DNA of 64,000 nucleotides from Zygnema cylindricum. Its lineage: Eukaryota > Streptophyta > Zygnematophyceae > Zygnematales > Zygnemataceae. Where the stretch lies: NCBI GenBank assembly GCA_037447655.1, contig JBBHKE010001056.1, forward strand, positions 1 through 64,000, in the 5' to 3' direction. This document shows positions 11,485 to 22,200 of this stretch, in pieces (the stretch's first letter is position 1; each line of letters begins with the position of its first letter). The notes below the pieces were generated by a model that was not told the origin of the DNA, ran no database searches, and worked only from the letters and a program-made list of their open reading frames with translations. Both the position numbers and the translations under genes were made by a program.

Positions 11485-11555
11485 GGCCAAGCTAGGATCG
11501 AGCCCGAGACATGGCGTTAGTGATACCCTAGCTCTTTCAACTGAGCTACCCGACC
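11485..11555 (-). tRNA. tRNA-like sequence (anticodon CAC by position), probably a SINE head or tRNA relic
   Basis: On the minus strand, 71 nt fold as a cloverleaf. The acceptor GGTCGGG pairs with CTTGGCC (7/7 counting wobble). D arm GCTC/GAGC is perfect. The T arm CTCGG/CCTAG has one mismatch and a GCTCGAT loop. The A box 'TAGCTCAGTTG' and B-box-like 'GGGCTCGATCC' are clear. The anticodon stem has two mismatches. The loop ATCACTA puts CAC at 34-36 (valine) with U at 33. No Pol III terminator (TTTT) lies immediately after the 3' end, although 'attttct' follows within 8 nt. The damaged anticodon stem makes a working tRNA doubtful. Confidence 0.4.
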
Positions 11556-11559
11556 GATG

Positions 11560-14001
11560 TGTACGCAAGCATCTAATACCAAATTTATATGTGGATTACC
11601 AACGCATTGGCAAACCAGCTTGTAGAGCAATACACACCTTTGGTGTCCAAAGTGGACAATTCTCCAATATTTGTTATCGCGAAGGTGAAAACTCGTCCTC
11701 AAGTCCTTTCATCTATTGTATGAGAGCATTATGGCTTTTATCTTTATTATTCTCTAATAGTTTAATAACTTCATCAGGTGTAATGACTACTTTTGGATAT
11801 TCTTGTTCACTTAATTTCCCATATTGCCTTAAACCATTTTGGTAAGCCAATGCGATGTTTAGATATGTGCGTTTCAATGTTTATGTAATAATTCACTCTC
11901 TATCTATTGTATGTTGAAGAAGGTTTTCTTTTTTGTATTTCCGTCACCATCTTCTAACTAAACAAAATAACGACTGTTTCCAAATGTGAGCTGTAAATTA
12001 ATGCCAGATAAACTTTGAAAATGATGCACACGCTTTGGAAACATATCAATAAAACAAAGATAAAAAAAAGACCATGATGACAACGACGAATAAAAAAACT
12101 AAAAAGGAAACGACAAAAAAAATAATAGTCGAACAGAAAGCAAAAAAAAAACTACCACAACGAAAGAAACGGAAAAGGATTCAAGATTCGAATTGTAAGT
12201 TTCCGAACAAAATCTTTTGAAATAAAATCCTTTATCATACAAACTGTAATAAAACTAGCGTACGGTAGATTTTACGAGGAGAGCTAATGTAAGTCAGTGT
12301 TTACGTACGTTTCAAAACAATTTGAAACGTAATCTTTTGTGATACATCCTAAGAAAGAGGTATACTACATTTTAGCATTCAGAATTTCGTGAGCACAACT
12401 AATCTACACAGCTGAGTGTCGATTTCAACATAACAACGTATGGAAATTTGCGAGGAGAGTTAATCTACATTGAAAAGTACAATATTAACATTCGAGCATA
12501 CGTAAATCAATGAGGAAAGTTACTTTTGAGAGTAACTAAAAAACCCTTTTGAGTTAAACTTTTGAGTTCTAAAAAACCCTAAAAACCTTACACAGATTTG
12601 TTTTGTACTTTTTAAGTAAATTTTGAAAGTAGGTAACTTCTCCGCTTTCAAAATAACTTCTCTTGTATTCTACATACTCGTTAGTTACACCTTATTCTAA
12701 TTAAAGGTTAGTTAACACCTTTGCAATTTTTTTTTAACTCTCTGCATTTACTCCTCATTTCACATAGTTTACTAAAGGAAATTCTTGATTGTGGCACAAT
12801 ACTTTACGTGTTTCACGTTATAAATTGCATGTTCTCATATGACGTGGCCAAATTTTTTCAAGCTATGTTGACAAATTAATTGGGAGCGTGCTTGGCAAAT
12901 GGGAGCGTGCTTGGCAAATGTGAACGTTTGGTAAGTGGTTGCAATTGTTTTGACGCAAGAAAGCAACTTATATGTTCTCATGCGAGTGCGTAACTCTATT
13001 TGTTTTGGATGGAAATGCGCAATTGAGTAAACGATTGGTATGTTACTTATTTTTCTTTTTTTCCATCTTCCCGAAATACCGAGGAGTCTCCAAAAAGAGA
13101 GTTCTCCATGCTTTGCGCGATAATTTCTCGTCATCATGTACTGGTGATGTAATCGCGAGCCGGTGGAGGCGCGAGGAGAGCAAAGTCGACTGTGGGATAA
13201 GCCGATGCAGAGTTCACTAGGTACCGCTACTGGTGTAAAGATTTTTTTGCCTCTTGAACATCTATTCTCCGTACACATAGGTCTGATTTTTGATTAGAGA
13301 CCAACAGTCAAAAGGTGAGAATCTTTTCTTTCAATCGCTACCATCAGATTAACAACCTGACAAGTGTGCACAAAGAAAAGATGTTTTAAGTGGCAAAAGA
13401 AGACTTTACACTAATAGCGATAGACGGTGCAAAGTACTATCGACCCTAACAACAACCAACCATAACACATTAAGGAGATGAAGAACCCTTGTCCAATGGT
13501 ATGGACAAGGTTTGGTTTGAGAGTTGCACACGCTTGCACGACGCACCTTATCAAAGTTCATTATTATTATTATCATTATTATTGTTAGATTATATTATTA
13601 TTGTTTTCATTATTATTTTTATTATTACAAGTAATATTATTATTATTATTATTATCATTGTTTTTTCTTTATTTAAGCTAACCAAGTTGCTAAACAACTC
13701 TGATTTACGAGAGAGTATAAAAGAAAGTTGTATGTTTGTGAGCATTTTTTTTTATTTTCCCCAGATTTTTTCAAAGAGTTGTGCAACAATATTTGTTAAT
13801 CTCACAACCATTTTTTTCTCTAGATCGCTGACTTCACAGCATGACAAAAGAACATCACAATATATTTTTTTAAGAAAACGACAATAGTGACAATAAATAT
13901 GCAGCACAAGTTGACAAATTCAACATCAATTTTTTTCTTTTATTCACAAAATTTAACCTTGTAATTTTAGATAAGTACAAAAGACAATTTACAATTGACA
14001 T
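11560..14001. other. AT-rich intergenic stretch, no gene recognised
   Basis: A 20-bp direct duplication ('gggagcgtgcttggcaaat', twice) lies at about 12880-12920. A MITE-like terminus 'taatagcgatagacggtg' is at 13404-13421. Frames at 12835-13278 (minus) and 12972-13220 (plus) overlap each other and show no domain. Confidence 0.45.
13559..13663. repeat. (ATT)n-rich microsatellite
   Basis: Imperfect TTA/ATT trinucleotide array of roughly 100 bp. A similar array occurs at 60040-60090 in an intron of the large LRR gene. Confidence 0.8.
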
Positions 14002-14823
14002 TTACAACATATCTTTCACTCTCATTTTTTTTTTGGGCAAAGGTTCCAATTTTTTTTGAAATATTTCGTGATCCCTCTCTCTCTTCCCCTCCATGATTTC
14101 TTGATGATTCCTCTCTCTCTTCCCATCCTCAGTTTCTTCGCCTTGTATCGATTCTTCTTTTCGGACATTTTCACGACCGTCAAAAAAAGAAGTCTCTTGC
14201 AATTTCCGTTTTTTCGGTTGAGAACTCAAAAAAATATCAAACACGTCGTCCAAAACATCCTCAACCGAGGTTTCCATTTGAAAATTTTTAGGGTCGTCAA
14301 TCTTATAACTTTTTGTTGAACGGTTTGTTTCCTTGTTGGTAACTTTATCTTCTCCATATGAGTTTCCGTTGCTCGTTTCCGATCTCTGTCCCATTTTTGT
14401 TTCATAATTGAACCCATTTGTGGCACCCAAACTTCCATTTTTTTCCAAAAACGACACATTTCCATGGGAATTTACAGTTCCGTCGTCTAAGTTGATTCGC
14501 CGATCAACCGTGTCGGTTTCCAAGGACTTCAAACTTTCAATATCTTCACCTTCATTCTCACTTTCATTTTCACTTTCATTTTCACGTTCTTTTTCGTCTT
14601 GTAGTGAACATCCGATGTCCATTAATGATTGGCAGGCGAGATTCTGCCATCGTTTGGCAGAAAAAATCGACGATGGAGATTTTGTCGTTTTTTTTGTCGA
14701 TTCTTTCAATGAAGGGTCGGATTTGAGTGAACATTTTGCCAAAGTTTTTTGGTTCGGTCTCAATGAGCGGTTCACATCGTCTTCACTCGGATATTTCTCT
14801 TTTTCTGTTTCTTCTTGGGCATG
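14002..14823 (-). CDS. Long open exon, polar nuclear-type protein of unknown function
   Basis: About 273 codons stay open on the minus strand from a candidate acceptor (TATCAG|C, 14823) to a TAA at 14002. The product is polar and charged: an acidic repeat 'ENESENESENEGED' in the first half, a hydrophobic-acidic helix 'VEDVLDDVFDIFLSS' followed at once by the basic 'QPKKRKL' (classical nuclear-localisation type), and a Lys/Arg-rich end 'PLPKKKMRVKDML'. I do not recognise the family. There is no good ATG near the start, so this is probably the last exon of a longer gene. It lies downstream of, and on the same strand as, the LRR exons at 15234-16841. The phase of the first acceptor (0) does not match their phase-2 donors, so I do not join them. 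The opposite strand is also open in part, but looks like a shadow. Confidence 0.4.
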   Translation of the reverse strand, partial: HAQEETEKEKYPSEDDVNRSLRPNQKTLAKCSLKSDPSLKESTKKTTKSPSSIFSAKRWQNLACQSLMDIGCSLQDEKERENESENESENEGEDIESLKSLETDTVDRRINLDDGTVNSHGNVSFLEKNGSLGATNGFNYETKMGQRSETSNGNSYGEDKVTNKETNRSTKSYKIDDPKNFQMETSVEDVLDDVFDIFLSSQPKKRKLQETSFFDGRENVRKEESIQGEETEDGKRERNHQEIMEGKRERDHEIFQKKLEPLPKKKMRVKDML

Positions 14824-15002
14824 CTGATACCCACCAAAAACCCAAAAGAAAAAACAAAAAAAGAAAGAATTATTTTACTAAAAACTAATAATAATAAAAG
14901 AATAAATCATATAACTATAATTTAAAACCGTAAAACAGCAAAAAGGCCAACCAAAAATAAACAAACGGGGAGACGTAACAAATAAAAAATCTCTCCCGTC
15001 TC

Positions 15003-15230
15003 CCTCCCCTTGTTCCCCAATTTCCCTTCTCTCCTTCTCCCTGCCGCCCCCTTCATTTTCCCCCCTCTCCCTTCCCCTCTCCCTCTCCCCTTCCCTTCCC
15101 CCCCCTCTCCCTCTTTCTCCCTCCCTCTCCCTCTCTCCCTTCTCTCTCCTCCTCCCCTTCCACTCTCCCTTTTCCCCTCCCTCTCTCCCCCCTTCACTCT
15201 CTCCCTTCCCCTCCCTCCAACCCCCATCCT
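15003..15230. repeat. Pyrimidine-rich low-complexity tract
   Basis: CTCCC/CTTCCCC repeats on the plus strand (GGGAGAG on the minus strand), lying directly downstream of the LRR exon donor at 15233 on the minus strand. Open frames across it are due to lack of stop-forming bases. The same kind of tract follows the donor of exon 7 (48806-49121) and exon 15 (60421 on) of the large LRR gene. Confidence 0.75.
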
Positions 15231-15233
15231 CAC

Positions 15234-15582
15234 AATATTAGGAGGCCGGTCATATTTCTGATGCCAGCTGGCAGTGTTCCATTGATTGATGACATCAGCA
15301 TGCCGTCAACGTCCAAAAACTGATTATTCGCAAAGGACCTGAAAAAGTAAAAAAAAAAAGTGGGGATAAGAAAGGGGAGAGGGAGAAATAAAAAGGGGAA
15401 AGTTACAAAAAAGGGAGAAATAAGAAAAAAAATTAAAAAGGGTAAAGTTAAGAAGAAGAAAAAAATATAGGATATAAGGTAGATAGTAGGTGAAAGATGG
15501 AGAGAGAGAGGGAGAGAGAGAGGGAGAGAGTGAGAGAGAGAGAGGGAGAGGGGGGGAGAGGGAGAGAGAGATAGGGGGAGAG

Positions 15583-15649
<67 letters not shown>

Positions 15650-16346
15650 CAAGGAAGTAAAGAAATAAGTAAATAGATAAATGGATAAACAATTGAATTA
15701 ATAGTTAGATAAACAGATTGATTTGAACAAATTGGTTTATAAATCAGTTAAAAGAAAAATAAAAAAGATAAACAAATAGGTTACAAATAGGCTATAATTG
15801 AAAAGGAAAGGAATAAAATTAAAAAGACAAAAACACGAATGAAAATACAGATTTTTTGAAGAAGACAGTAAGAAAAGAAAAAAGTAAATAACTAATTGCA
15901 GTAAGATATGTTTATGATATTAAAAGAAAAAATAAGAAAAATAAAGTGAACATTAAATTTTAAAAAAGTATTAAATAAAAAAATGGATAATATAGGTAGG
16001 AAGTAAATGGACAAAAAGGGAAAAAAAAAAAAAAGACGAAAAGAAAAAAAGAAAAAGAAAAAAAAAAAAAAAAAAAAAAAAAGACGGAAAAGAAAATAAG
16101 AAAAAGAAAAAAAAATGAAACAGTATATTTAAGTAAAAATAATAAATGGTGATTTAATAAATAATTAATCAGAAAAATAGGCAATACAGAAAATACTGAT
16201 CGAATAAGGGAATAAAATAATAATAATAATAAACATTTAACTTACATGTATTTTAATGAAGTCAACTGTCCGAGACTTGAAGGTAAAGGGCCTTCTAAAA
16301 TATTATCGCTAAAATCCCTGACAAAAGGAAAAAAAAAGCATAAAGG

Positions 16347-16381
<35 letters not shown>

Positions 16382-16841
16382 AAAAACGAATGGGAAAATG
16401 GGAAAATGAAAAATGGAAAAAAAACTAAAGATGAAAAACTGAAAAAAACAAATGAAAGATGAGACGTGAAAATAATGTGAATGGTTGTCGAATGAGGAAT
16501 GGATATAATGTGAATGATAAAATAAATTAAATAAATGAAAGAGAAAACAAAAAAAAAAACAAAGCTGAGAACTAAAAAAATTGTAAAAGATTTGAGGAAA
16601 TATTTTGAGCTGAAAGACAGAAAATTAAAAGTTCATCGAAAAAGAAAATATCAAAAAAAAGACAAACAAAACAAATAGATCAACAAAAACAAAAAACAAA
16701 TGAGAAGGAAAAAGCAAAATTAAAAATGGAAACCAAAACAAAAAAAAAAAAAAAAAGTAATAATCTTACAAAACAGTTAAAAGTGACAAATCTCCGAGCT
16801 TTCTTGGAATCCCTCCACTGAGAGAATGTCCTTCAATGACT
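15234..16841 (-). CDS. LRR gene fragment on the minus strand, three exons
   Basis: Three exons with GT-AG borders and phase-2 junctions: 16770-16841 (72 nt), 16246-16317 (72 nt) and 15234-15338 (105 nt). Their peptides include 'GHSLSGGIPRKLGDLSLL', 'LEGPLPSSLGQLTSL' and 'SINGTLPAGIRNMTGLLIL', all fitting the plant LRR core NxLxGxIPxxLGxLxxL. The 105-nt exon encodes a 35-residue repeat with 11 extra residues before the NGTLP core. Introns are 452 and 907 bp, very A-rich on the plus strand. No N-terminal cap, signal peptide, transmembrane or kinase segment was found, so this is either part of a large, repeat-bloated gene or a gene relic. It points away from the LRR gene at 42911-63580 but has the same exon design. 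Confidence 0.6.
15498..15648. repeat. (GA)n microsatellite
   Basis: About 150 bp of GA/GGGA repeats within the intron between the 105-nt and the middle minus-strand LRR exons. The last 50 bp are a nearly pure GA dinucleotide run. Confidence 0.9.
16021..16390. repeat. Poly(A)-rich tracts
   Basis: Long adenine runs at 16021-16081 and 16340-16379 (plus strand), the second immediately upstream (gene sense) of the middle minus-strand LRR exon. In the direction of the minus-strand gene they are poly(U) and could act as polypyrimidine stretches. Confidence 0.8.
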
Positions 16842-17126
16842 CTGCGAAAAAGAGAGAGAGAGAAAGAGGGAGAGAGGGAGGGGTGGGGAGAAGGAGAGGG
16901 AGAGGGATAGGCCATATTTCACATAGGGCCCTATGTCCAATTTTATTTTTCGTTTCCCTCAAAAGTCCTCTCCCGAAGCTTTTGTTTTTCATTTGAGTTA
17001 CAACAAAAAAAAAAAAAACAATAAAAAAAATAGAATAATAAAACAATAAAACAGTATGATAGTGAAATAATAAAATGATAAAATAATTTGGAAAAAAAAT
17101 AAAAAAAAACAATAAAATGAACTCAC

Positions 17127-17295
17127 CTTCACAAATGGAGCGACCGGCAATCAATTCGCTTCCCTCAAAAGTTGTTTCGCGAAACTTTTTTTTTTGGTTT
17201 TTGAAAATATCAGTCCCTCGCGCGAAAACCGGAGGCGAAAAAAGTTTTTGGATTTCATTTTTGGAAGAAAATGTGAAATTATCCCCATTCACCAT
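17127..17295 (-). CDS. Tentative 5' exon upstream of the minus-strand LRR exons
   Basis: The minus strand has an ATG in fair context (gaaATGG) at 17295 and an open frame to a consensus donor (TGTGAAG|GTGAGT). It encodes a 56-residue polar peptide ('SSKNEIQKLFSPPVFARG') with no signal peptide or LRR cap. It ends in phase 1 and the next LRR exon (16770-16841) needs phase 2, so another exon would have to lie between. Kept only because start context and donor are both good. Confidence 0.2.
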
Positions 17296-17479
17296 TTCAT
17301 AACTTTCACACCGTATTTTATCGTATTTTATTGAATATTATTTTGTTTTATTTAATTTTCCAAGTTTATTAAAATTTTCAAGGTTTTATACATGCCAACG
17401 AAAAAAATGGTAAACTCCAAATGAAGGCAATCTCGAGGAAAACGTAAAAAAATAAAAATAAAAATGTTTTGAATTTGTA

Positions 17480-17990
17480 ATACCTAGGGTTTAAAGAGAG
17501 CCAGGGAAGAAAATTCACGTTGAGAAACTCTTTTCTTTTTAAGAGTTCCAAATAAATTCAAGTATCATATTTCATGTTCAAGAAAAAAAAATTAGGATTT
17601 AAAAAAATGTTTCGGAATTAGGTTTCGGAACAATGGTTTTTTAGGGTTTAAAGAAAGATAAAGTATAGGTGTAATGTTTCTTAGGGTTTACGGAAAGTAA
17701 GAGGAAATTCATGTCAATCAGCATTGTGTATTAGGGTTTACTTCTTACCTAGTATTAGGGTTTGCTTCTTACCTAGTTAGTTATTTCATTAGTTAATTAG
17801 CTAATTTAGCATTTTGTTAGTTTATTAGTTATTTAATTAGTTAAAGTGATTGTTTTTTAGTAACATACAATTGCACTCGAGAAAATTTACAAATCAATAG
17901 TCATGTTCGGAAGAAATGTTGTTATTGGTTAGGGTTGCCCTAAGACTTATAAAGTTTTTCAAAAATTAGGGTTTCTTGGCCTTAAGGAGA
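17480..17990. repeat. Cluster of TTAGGGTTT (plant telomere-like) motifs
   Basis: TAGGGTT occurs about seven times within 500 bp (near 17489, 17641, 17681, 17731, 17755, 17928, 17967). Two of them are in a direct duplication of 'tattagggttt(a/g)cttcttacctagt'. These are not tandem telomere arrays. They may be telo-boxes or decayed interstitial telomere sequence. Confidence 0.5.
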
Positions 17991-18149
17991 AATGTGAATA
18001 TGTTGAAGCGTTTTTGGATTTCGTTTAGAAAGGAAAATTTTGTTTCAAAAATTGCAATGGTTAAAAGTATAGAAAACCATCTAAAAGTATAAACTATAAA
18101 GTATAATTGAAATGGAAATGATGTTTGACAGAACAAAGCCACGAATGAA

Positions 18150-18312
18150 CAAAATGTGCGAATAAAATTCAGCGCATATTGGTAAATATACGGAAATTTA
18201 GTGCGAATCGTAATTTGCGGAATATATGTGCCGATTCCAAATGTGCCAATAACATTCAGTGCATATTAGTAAATAGTAATATAGGGAAATTTAGTGCGAA
18301 TGTGTAATTTTA
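18150..18312. repeat. Direct duplication of ~70-85 bp
   Basis: The block 'aatgtgcgaataaaattcag...ggaaatttagtgcgaat' appears twice, starting near 18152 and near 18239, with small indels. A second short duplication, around 'ccgtacagcgctca', follows at 18580-18650. No coding content is seen. Confidence 0.6.
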
Positions 18313-18892
18313 GGAAAATGTACACGGAATCATTAAGTGCGCACATTGAATTGCAGATTTTAAATTGTTCGAAGATTTTGTGCGAGCCTTCAGAGCGAAT
18401 TCGTATTACGAGTGCGGGTTTAGAATCGCAAAATCGTATCGATTTCTTTGCGATATTTTTTAGTGTTTCATACGGGGTGGCAAACAGGATTTTCGCTATT
18501 CAACAAATTTGTGAAAAAGTCGTCTTGCTCATGATGTGGCGATGATTCACGATGCGAATTGCACAATCGCGATTCCTTACAACGATCATTCGTACAGCGC
18601 TCATTTTCATTCCGTGCATCGATCATTCCCATTCCGTACAGCGCTCAATAGGTATAAAGCCGGTAGAGCCAAACCTCTCAATTAGGGTACGGCCCCATGT
18701 ACTTGTAACTTAGCGAACTTACTTTGTTTTTTGGCGCGAATCCAGCGGACCCGGGTCTCTATGTGTTTACTCGAAATTGTTACTCGCCCTTGTGACGATT
18801 GTATACGTCGACATTCCCCCTGACGGTTGTCAACGTGTACAATTTGTGTTGCCGCACCGTATTTTTCGAAACATTTTGAAGCGTAGCAAGAC

Positions 18893-19198
18893 CATAGTTC
18901 AAAAGTAGGCGTTTTTATGGTAGGCCTTTGGTCGGCGCCTTTATCGTAAGTTGTGTTATGGGCTTTTCATGTGATCTTCTTAGATCGCTACTTTGATCAG
19001 CGACCGTCCGATCGTCTGAATTTGACGGTGTAAATAATTTTTTTGGGTACAAATGTTTTAATTGGTCCAAATTTTGGTCCAAAAGTTTTAATTGGTCCGA
19101 ATAGGTCCGAATACAATATGGGTCTTAAGGTCATATTGTATGTTTTGCATACAATAGGCATATTGTATGGGCATACTTTCACCTACTTTTGAACTATG
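18893..19198. mobile_element. 306-bp hAT-type MITE with 17-bp TIRs and 8-bp TSD
   Basis: The left terminus 'catagttcaaaagtagg' (18893-18909) and the right terminus 'cctacttttgaactatg' (19182-19198) are exact inverted copies. Immediately outside, 'agcaagac' is present on both sides (18885-18892 and 19199-19206), a perfect 8-bp target duplication. Ends starting with CA and an 8-bp duplication are the marks of the hAT superfamily. The interior has short internal palindromes (for example around 'catattgtatg') and no coding frame, so it would have depended on a transposase encoded elsewhere. Confidence 0.85.
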
Positions 19199-19209
19199 AG
19201 CAAGACACA

Positions 19210-21900
19210 TCGTAATTTTTGAAACGATTTGGCATGTCTCAAGTCATTGCGTGACATCGTAGACGTCCAGCCTTGCAGCCGTGGCTGTACAACATGCCTT
19301 TGCGTAAACCTCTTGTCCGGCCGCCATGACTAAGCAAAAAGTTCACCTTTACGTGAAATGACACTGCACCATAAAGACCCCTTCAAAAAATAACCATACA
19401 AGGTGCATGCGGACAAAAACAAACAGCCCTGTATAATTTTCAGTCGTCAAAAACTTTTGAAAACTTCTCACACGTGGGAATATGTTTTCCTATTTGTGTA
19501 AACGGTTCTACTTTGTTTAAACCACATTGTCGATGTGGTTTATGATAAGTTTGAAGATGACATGACAGTGGGTCGAAAAAAACACAAGACGACAAATTTT
19601 CGTACATCTTAAGTTCGACGATGATGCAAATTGTACTCTACAAATTTGCGATTTCTTCGTACGGTCGCAACTTAGGCAGAAAGACACAAAGTTTTAAAAG
19701 AAAACGACAGAAAAAAAACCCATACTTGGCCACACGGGGTCGTACCCTTACACCGGTCACCGTTATTGTCGTTCAACAAAAATGAGTGCAAACGCCAATC
19801 TAGGCGTGTGCCCATGTGTTCAAGTAAATGCCTTTTTCCGTCTTTTTCACAAAAAAAAGGACTTCCAATGAGAAATTTTTACGCCGTATGAAAAATGGGC
19901 AAGAACCAAAGTACATTTCGCCTACTTTTTAAACTTCGAGCGAACTCCAATTTGGCGTTATTATCCTTTCTACCCACTTCCAGCTCATCTTCACACTTGT
20001 ACCGCAATCACCTCGGGAGGTGATTTTAATAGAAGTAATAGCCAATCGATGAATAACAAAACGGTATTGTACGTGTGAAACCTCTTCAAAGATTTGTGCA
20101 CGAGGGAAAGTACACGCCATTTTTTCACTGCTCGTCACGCGCATGAACGTACGAAAACGACAAGCATGTACACAAATAAAAATCGTTGGGGTCAAAAACC
20201 TCCACTTTCATTCATGGGTCTTTTGCAACAGTTTACTTCTCCCTCATCTCTCCCCCTTTTTCTCACTAAAGTGCCCCTCTTCCTTTCTTCTCTAGAAATG
20301 CAACAATAATAGTATCAAATGAAAGTTTTTTTTTCTTTTCTTTTAATACTTTTGGTCTTAGTTTGATGGCATATTGAATGATATAAGATAAAAAAAAAAG
20401 AAATCGAAAAATAATGGCGGAATTTTTATGAACTAATGACGTCACAAGGTAGCATGACGTCACAATGTCACAAAACCCTAAACATCTACAATGTAACATA
20501 TAGAAATTATTAGTGTGAATAAAAACTTAGTGTCATTTACGCTAAATTGTGTATCAATCCCATTTTCAAAAAAATGTTTAATTGTGATTTCTCCATAACG
20601 CTTATTTAGGTATACATGATTGCCGTCATAACATATACGTTAAAATGGTGGAAGTACAAATTATGACAATCCGTACGACGTCGAGTTCTTTCAGTGTAAA
20701 AATCAATAATTTATTTTTGGGTTTGCGGATATACAGTAATTACGCCGTTCATAATTATACACTAAAATAGGTACGGATAAAAACCGTCGAAACGTACGGG
20801 TTTATGTACTTTCATTTAAGTTCATTCATGATTTTAATAAGCGAATGTTTCGCACATGGTGAATTGATAACAGTATAAAAGGTGCAAAGACAACATAGGG
20901 CAAAATGTACATTATCACGTCATACAATCGATTTCATGCATTAGGTTGTTAAATGCAGTTACCTTATAATGCTATGTAATCGTACAGTTTTAATATGTTT
21001 ATTCAGTTCAAATATGTGTTGGACAATCAACGAAACTATAACGGAAGGTATTCTATATTTACGTTTTGTTTCACATAACGTACATTGAACTATGTGAATA
21101 ATTTTAATTTCCTTCTCGTTTGCGGGGTGAACAAACGTTGTGTGATGTTAAATAAGGACCCTTAACCTTAATAAGGTGCCTGGTGGGATGCTTTATTAAA
21201 ATTAATGCATTGTAATATTGTGACATAAGTCTAATAAGGATGCGTTTACTTAGATCAAACATCTAACAAACCTCTTTTTAGTATCAGTGTTAATTCTAAT
21301 TGAACGTAAAACGAAAAAAAACCACTTATTAGGATACATGTTAATTCTAATTGGCGGTAATTGAGTGACGAAAACTGATCTAGCGCCGTCGTAAGATTAT
21401 CATTGGTTGTTTACGAAAACACGTGGCATGTTTACCATCCACGCATTCCTAAAGTTGGTCGCGTTTCATATATGACGTTAGAACAACCAATTGCCAGGGT
21501 TACGACGCAACATTTTTTCCCATCATCTTTTTGCTGTACAATATGTAAGCTGGAGGCGTTTCCATAGCGCTATCAACATTACATCGACAGCCTAAGTTTT
21601 GAATTATTTTGGCAATTTGAACCAACTTTTATGTGATCCCGCTTTTATTCCCGCTTTTCGAAATATTTTTAAATTTAAAGGAATGCTAAAGTTCAAAATT
21701 TGAATTGATGAACGAAAAATTCAAAATGCCACATCCCTCCATTATTACACCGCAAATTCACTTTCACTTGTAACTCGTGTATTATATAAATGTATTTGTG
21801 ATAATGGCAACGACACTATCACTTCTTCTTCCTCAGTTGCTTGGGTTGCCACTTTCTCCGTTTTCGGCTGCTTCTATTGCAAATTTTTAAGGTGATATTA
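19210..21900. other. Intergenic stretch with dispersed repeats, no gene
   Basis: Frames are short and without motifs. 19490-19600 resembles 40820-40930 ('aagtttgaagatgac', 'gtgggt(c/t)gaaaa'), and 20080-20480 is an inverted relative of 38860-39160 and 40430-40700. TGACGTCA occurs near 20437 and 20455. Confidence 0.45.
20080..20480 (-). repeat. Dispersed repeat 'D', inverted copy
   Basis: Reverse-complemented, this segment shares 'gacattgtgacgtcatg', a GGGAGAGA-rich middle and 'atgaatgaaagtggagg' in the same order as the plus-strand copies at 38694-39160 and 40270-40900. Copies are about 400-600 bp and diverged. No coding capacity was recognised, and ends could not be fixed. Confidence 0.5.
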
Positions 21901-21912
21901 AGTGATTGAAAG

Positions 21913-22200
21913 TATGTGGACCCTTAACAAAATTTGGGGCACCAACCTTGACTATAACAACAACAATCCCCATCACCCTCAAGTTGAACCAGATGAGGAA
22001 AATGAGAGGAACGATGAGGAAAACGCATTTCCGAACGAGGAAGAGTGAGGCGGAAGTCGAAACCTCGGTAGACCCGACGGCCATCGTCGAAGGGATTTTT
22101 TCGTCCTCGGCCAATATGAGAGGACATGTCTCCCACCGTGAATTTCAACACGTGTCGACTAAGGCAACTCGGATGCGAGTAATAAACTAGATGTTGAAAA
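21913..22200 (+). pseudogene. Broken acidic frame at the start of the transposon region
   Basis: An ATG at 21913 opens a frame reading 'MWTLNKIWGTNLDY', an Asn-rich bit and 'EPDEENERNDEENAF', stopped near 22047 by TGA. The acidic character resembles the N-terminal part of the frame at 23340-24308, which may be the same transposon-encoded protein. No domain is recognised. Confidence 0.2.

Noticed and set aside
13489-13887. 132-codon frame rich in Ile/Phe, looking like a membrane protein
   Set aside because: Generated by the ATT microsatellite and T-rich sequence; no start context, homologue or splice support.
14408-14827. 139-codon plus-strand frame overlapping the nuclear-type exon
   Set aside because: Mirror image of the acidic repeat on the minus strand (Ser/Phe-rich); the minus-strand reading gives a more protein-like composition.
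14002-15234. Joining the minus-strand LRR exons to the open exon at 14002-14823 as one gene
   Set aside because: The LRR exon leaves phase 2, but no acceptor near 14823 enters the open frame in the matching phase, so an unseen exon would be needed.
15230-15692. Minus-strand Ser/Leu-rich frames upstream of the 105-nt LRR exon
   Set aside because: Produced by the GA microsatellite; only the last part (15234-15338) is credited as an exon.
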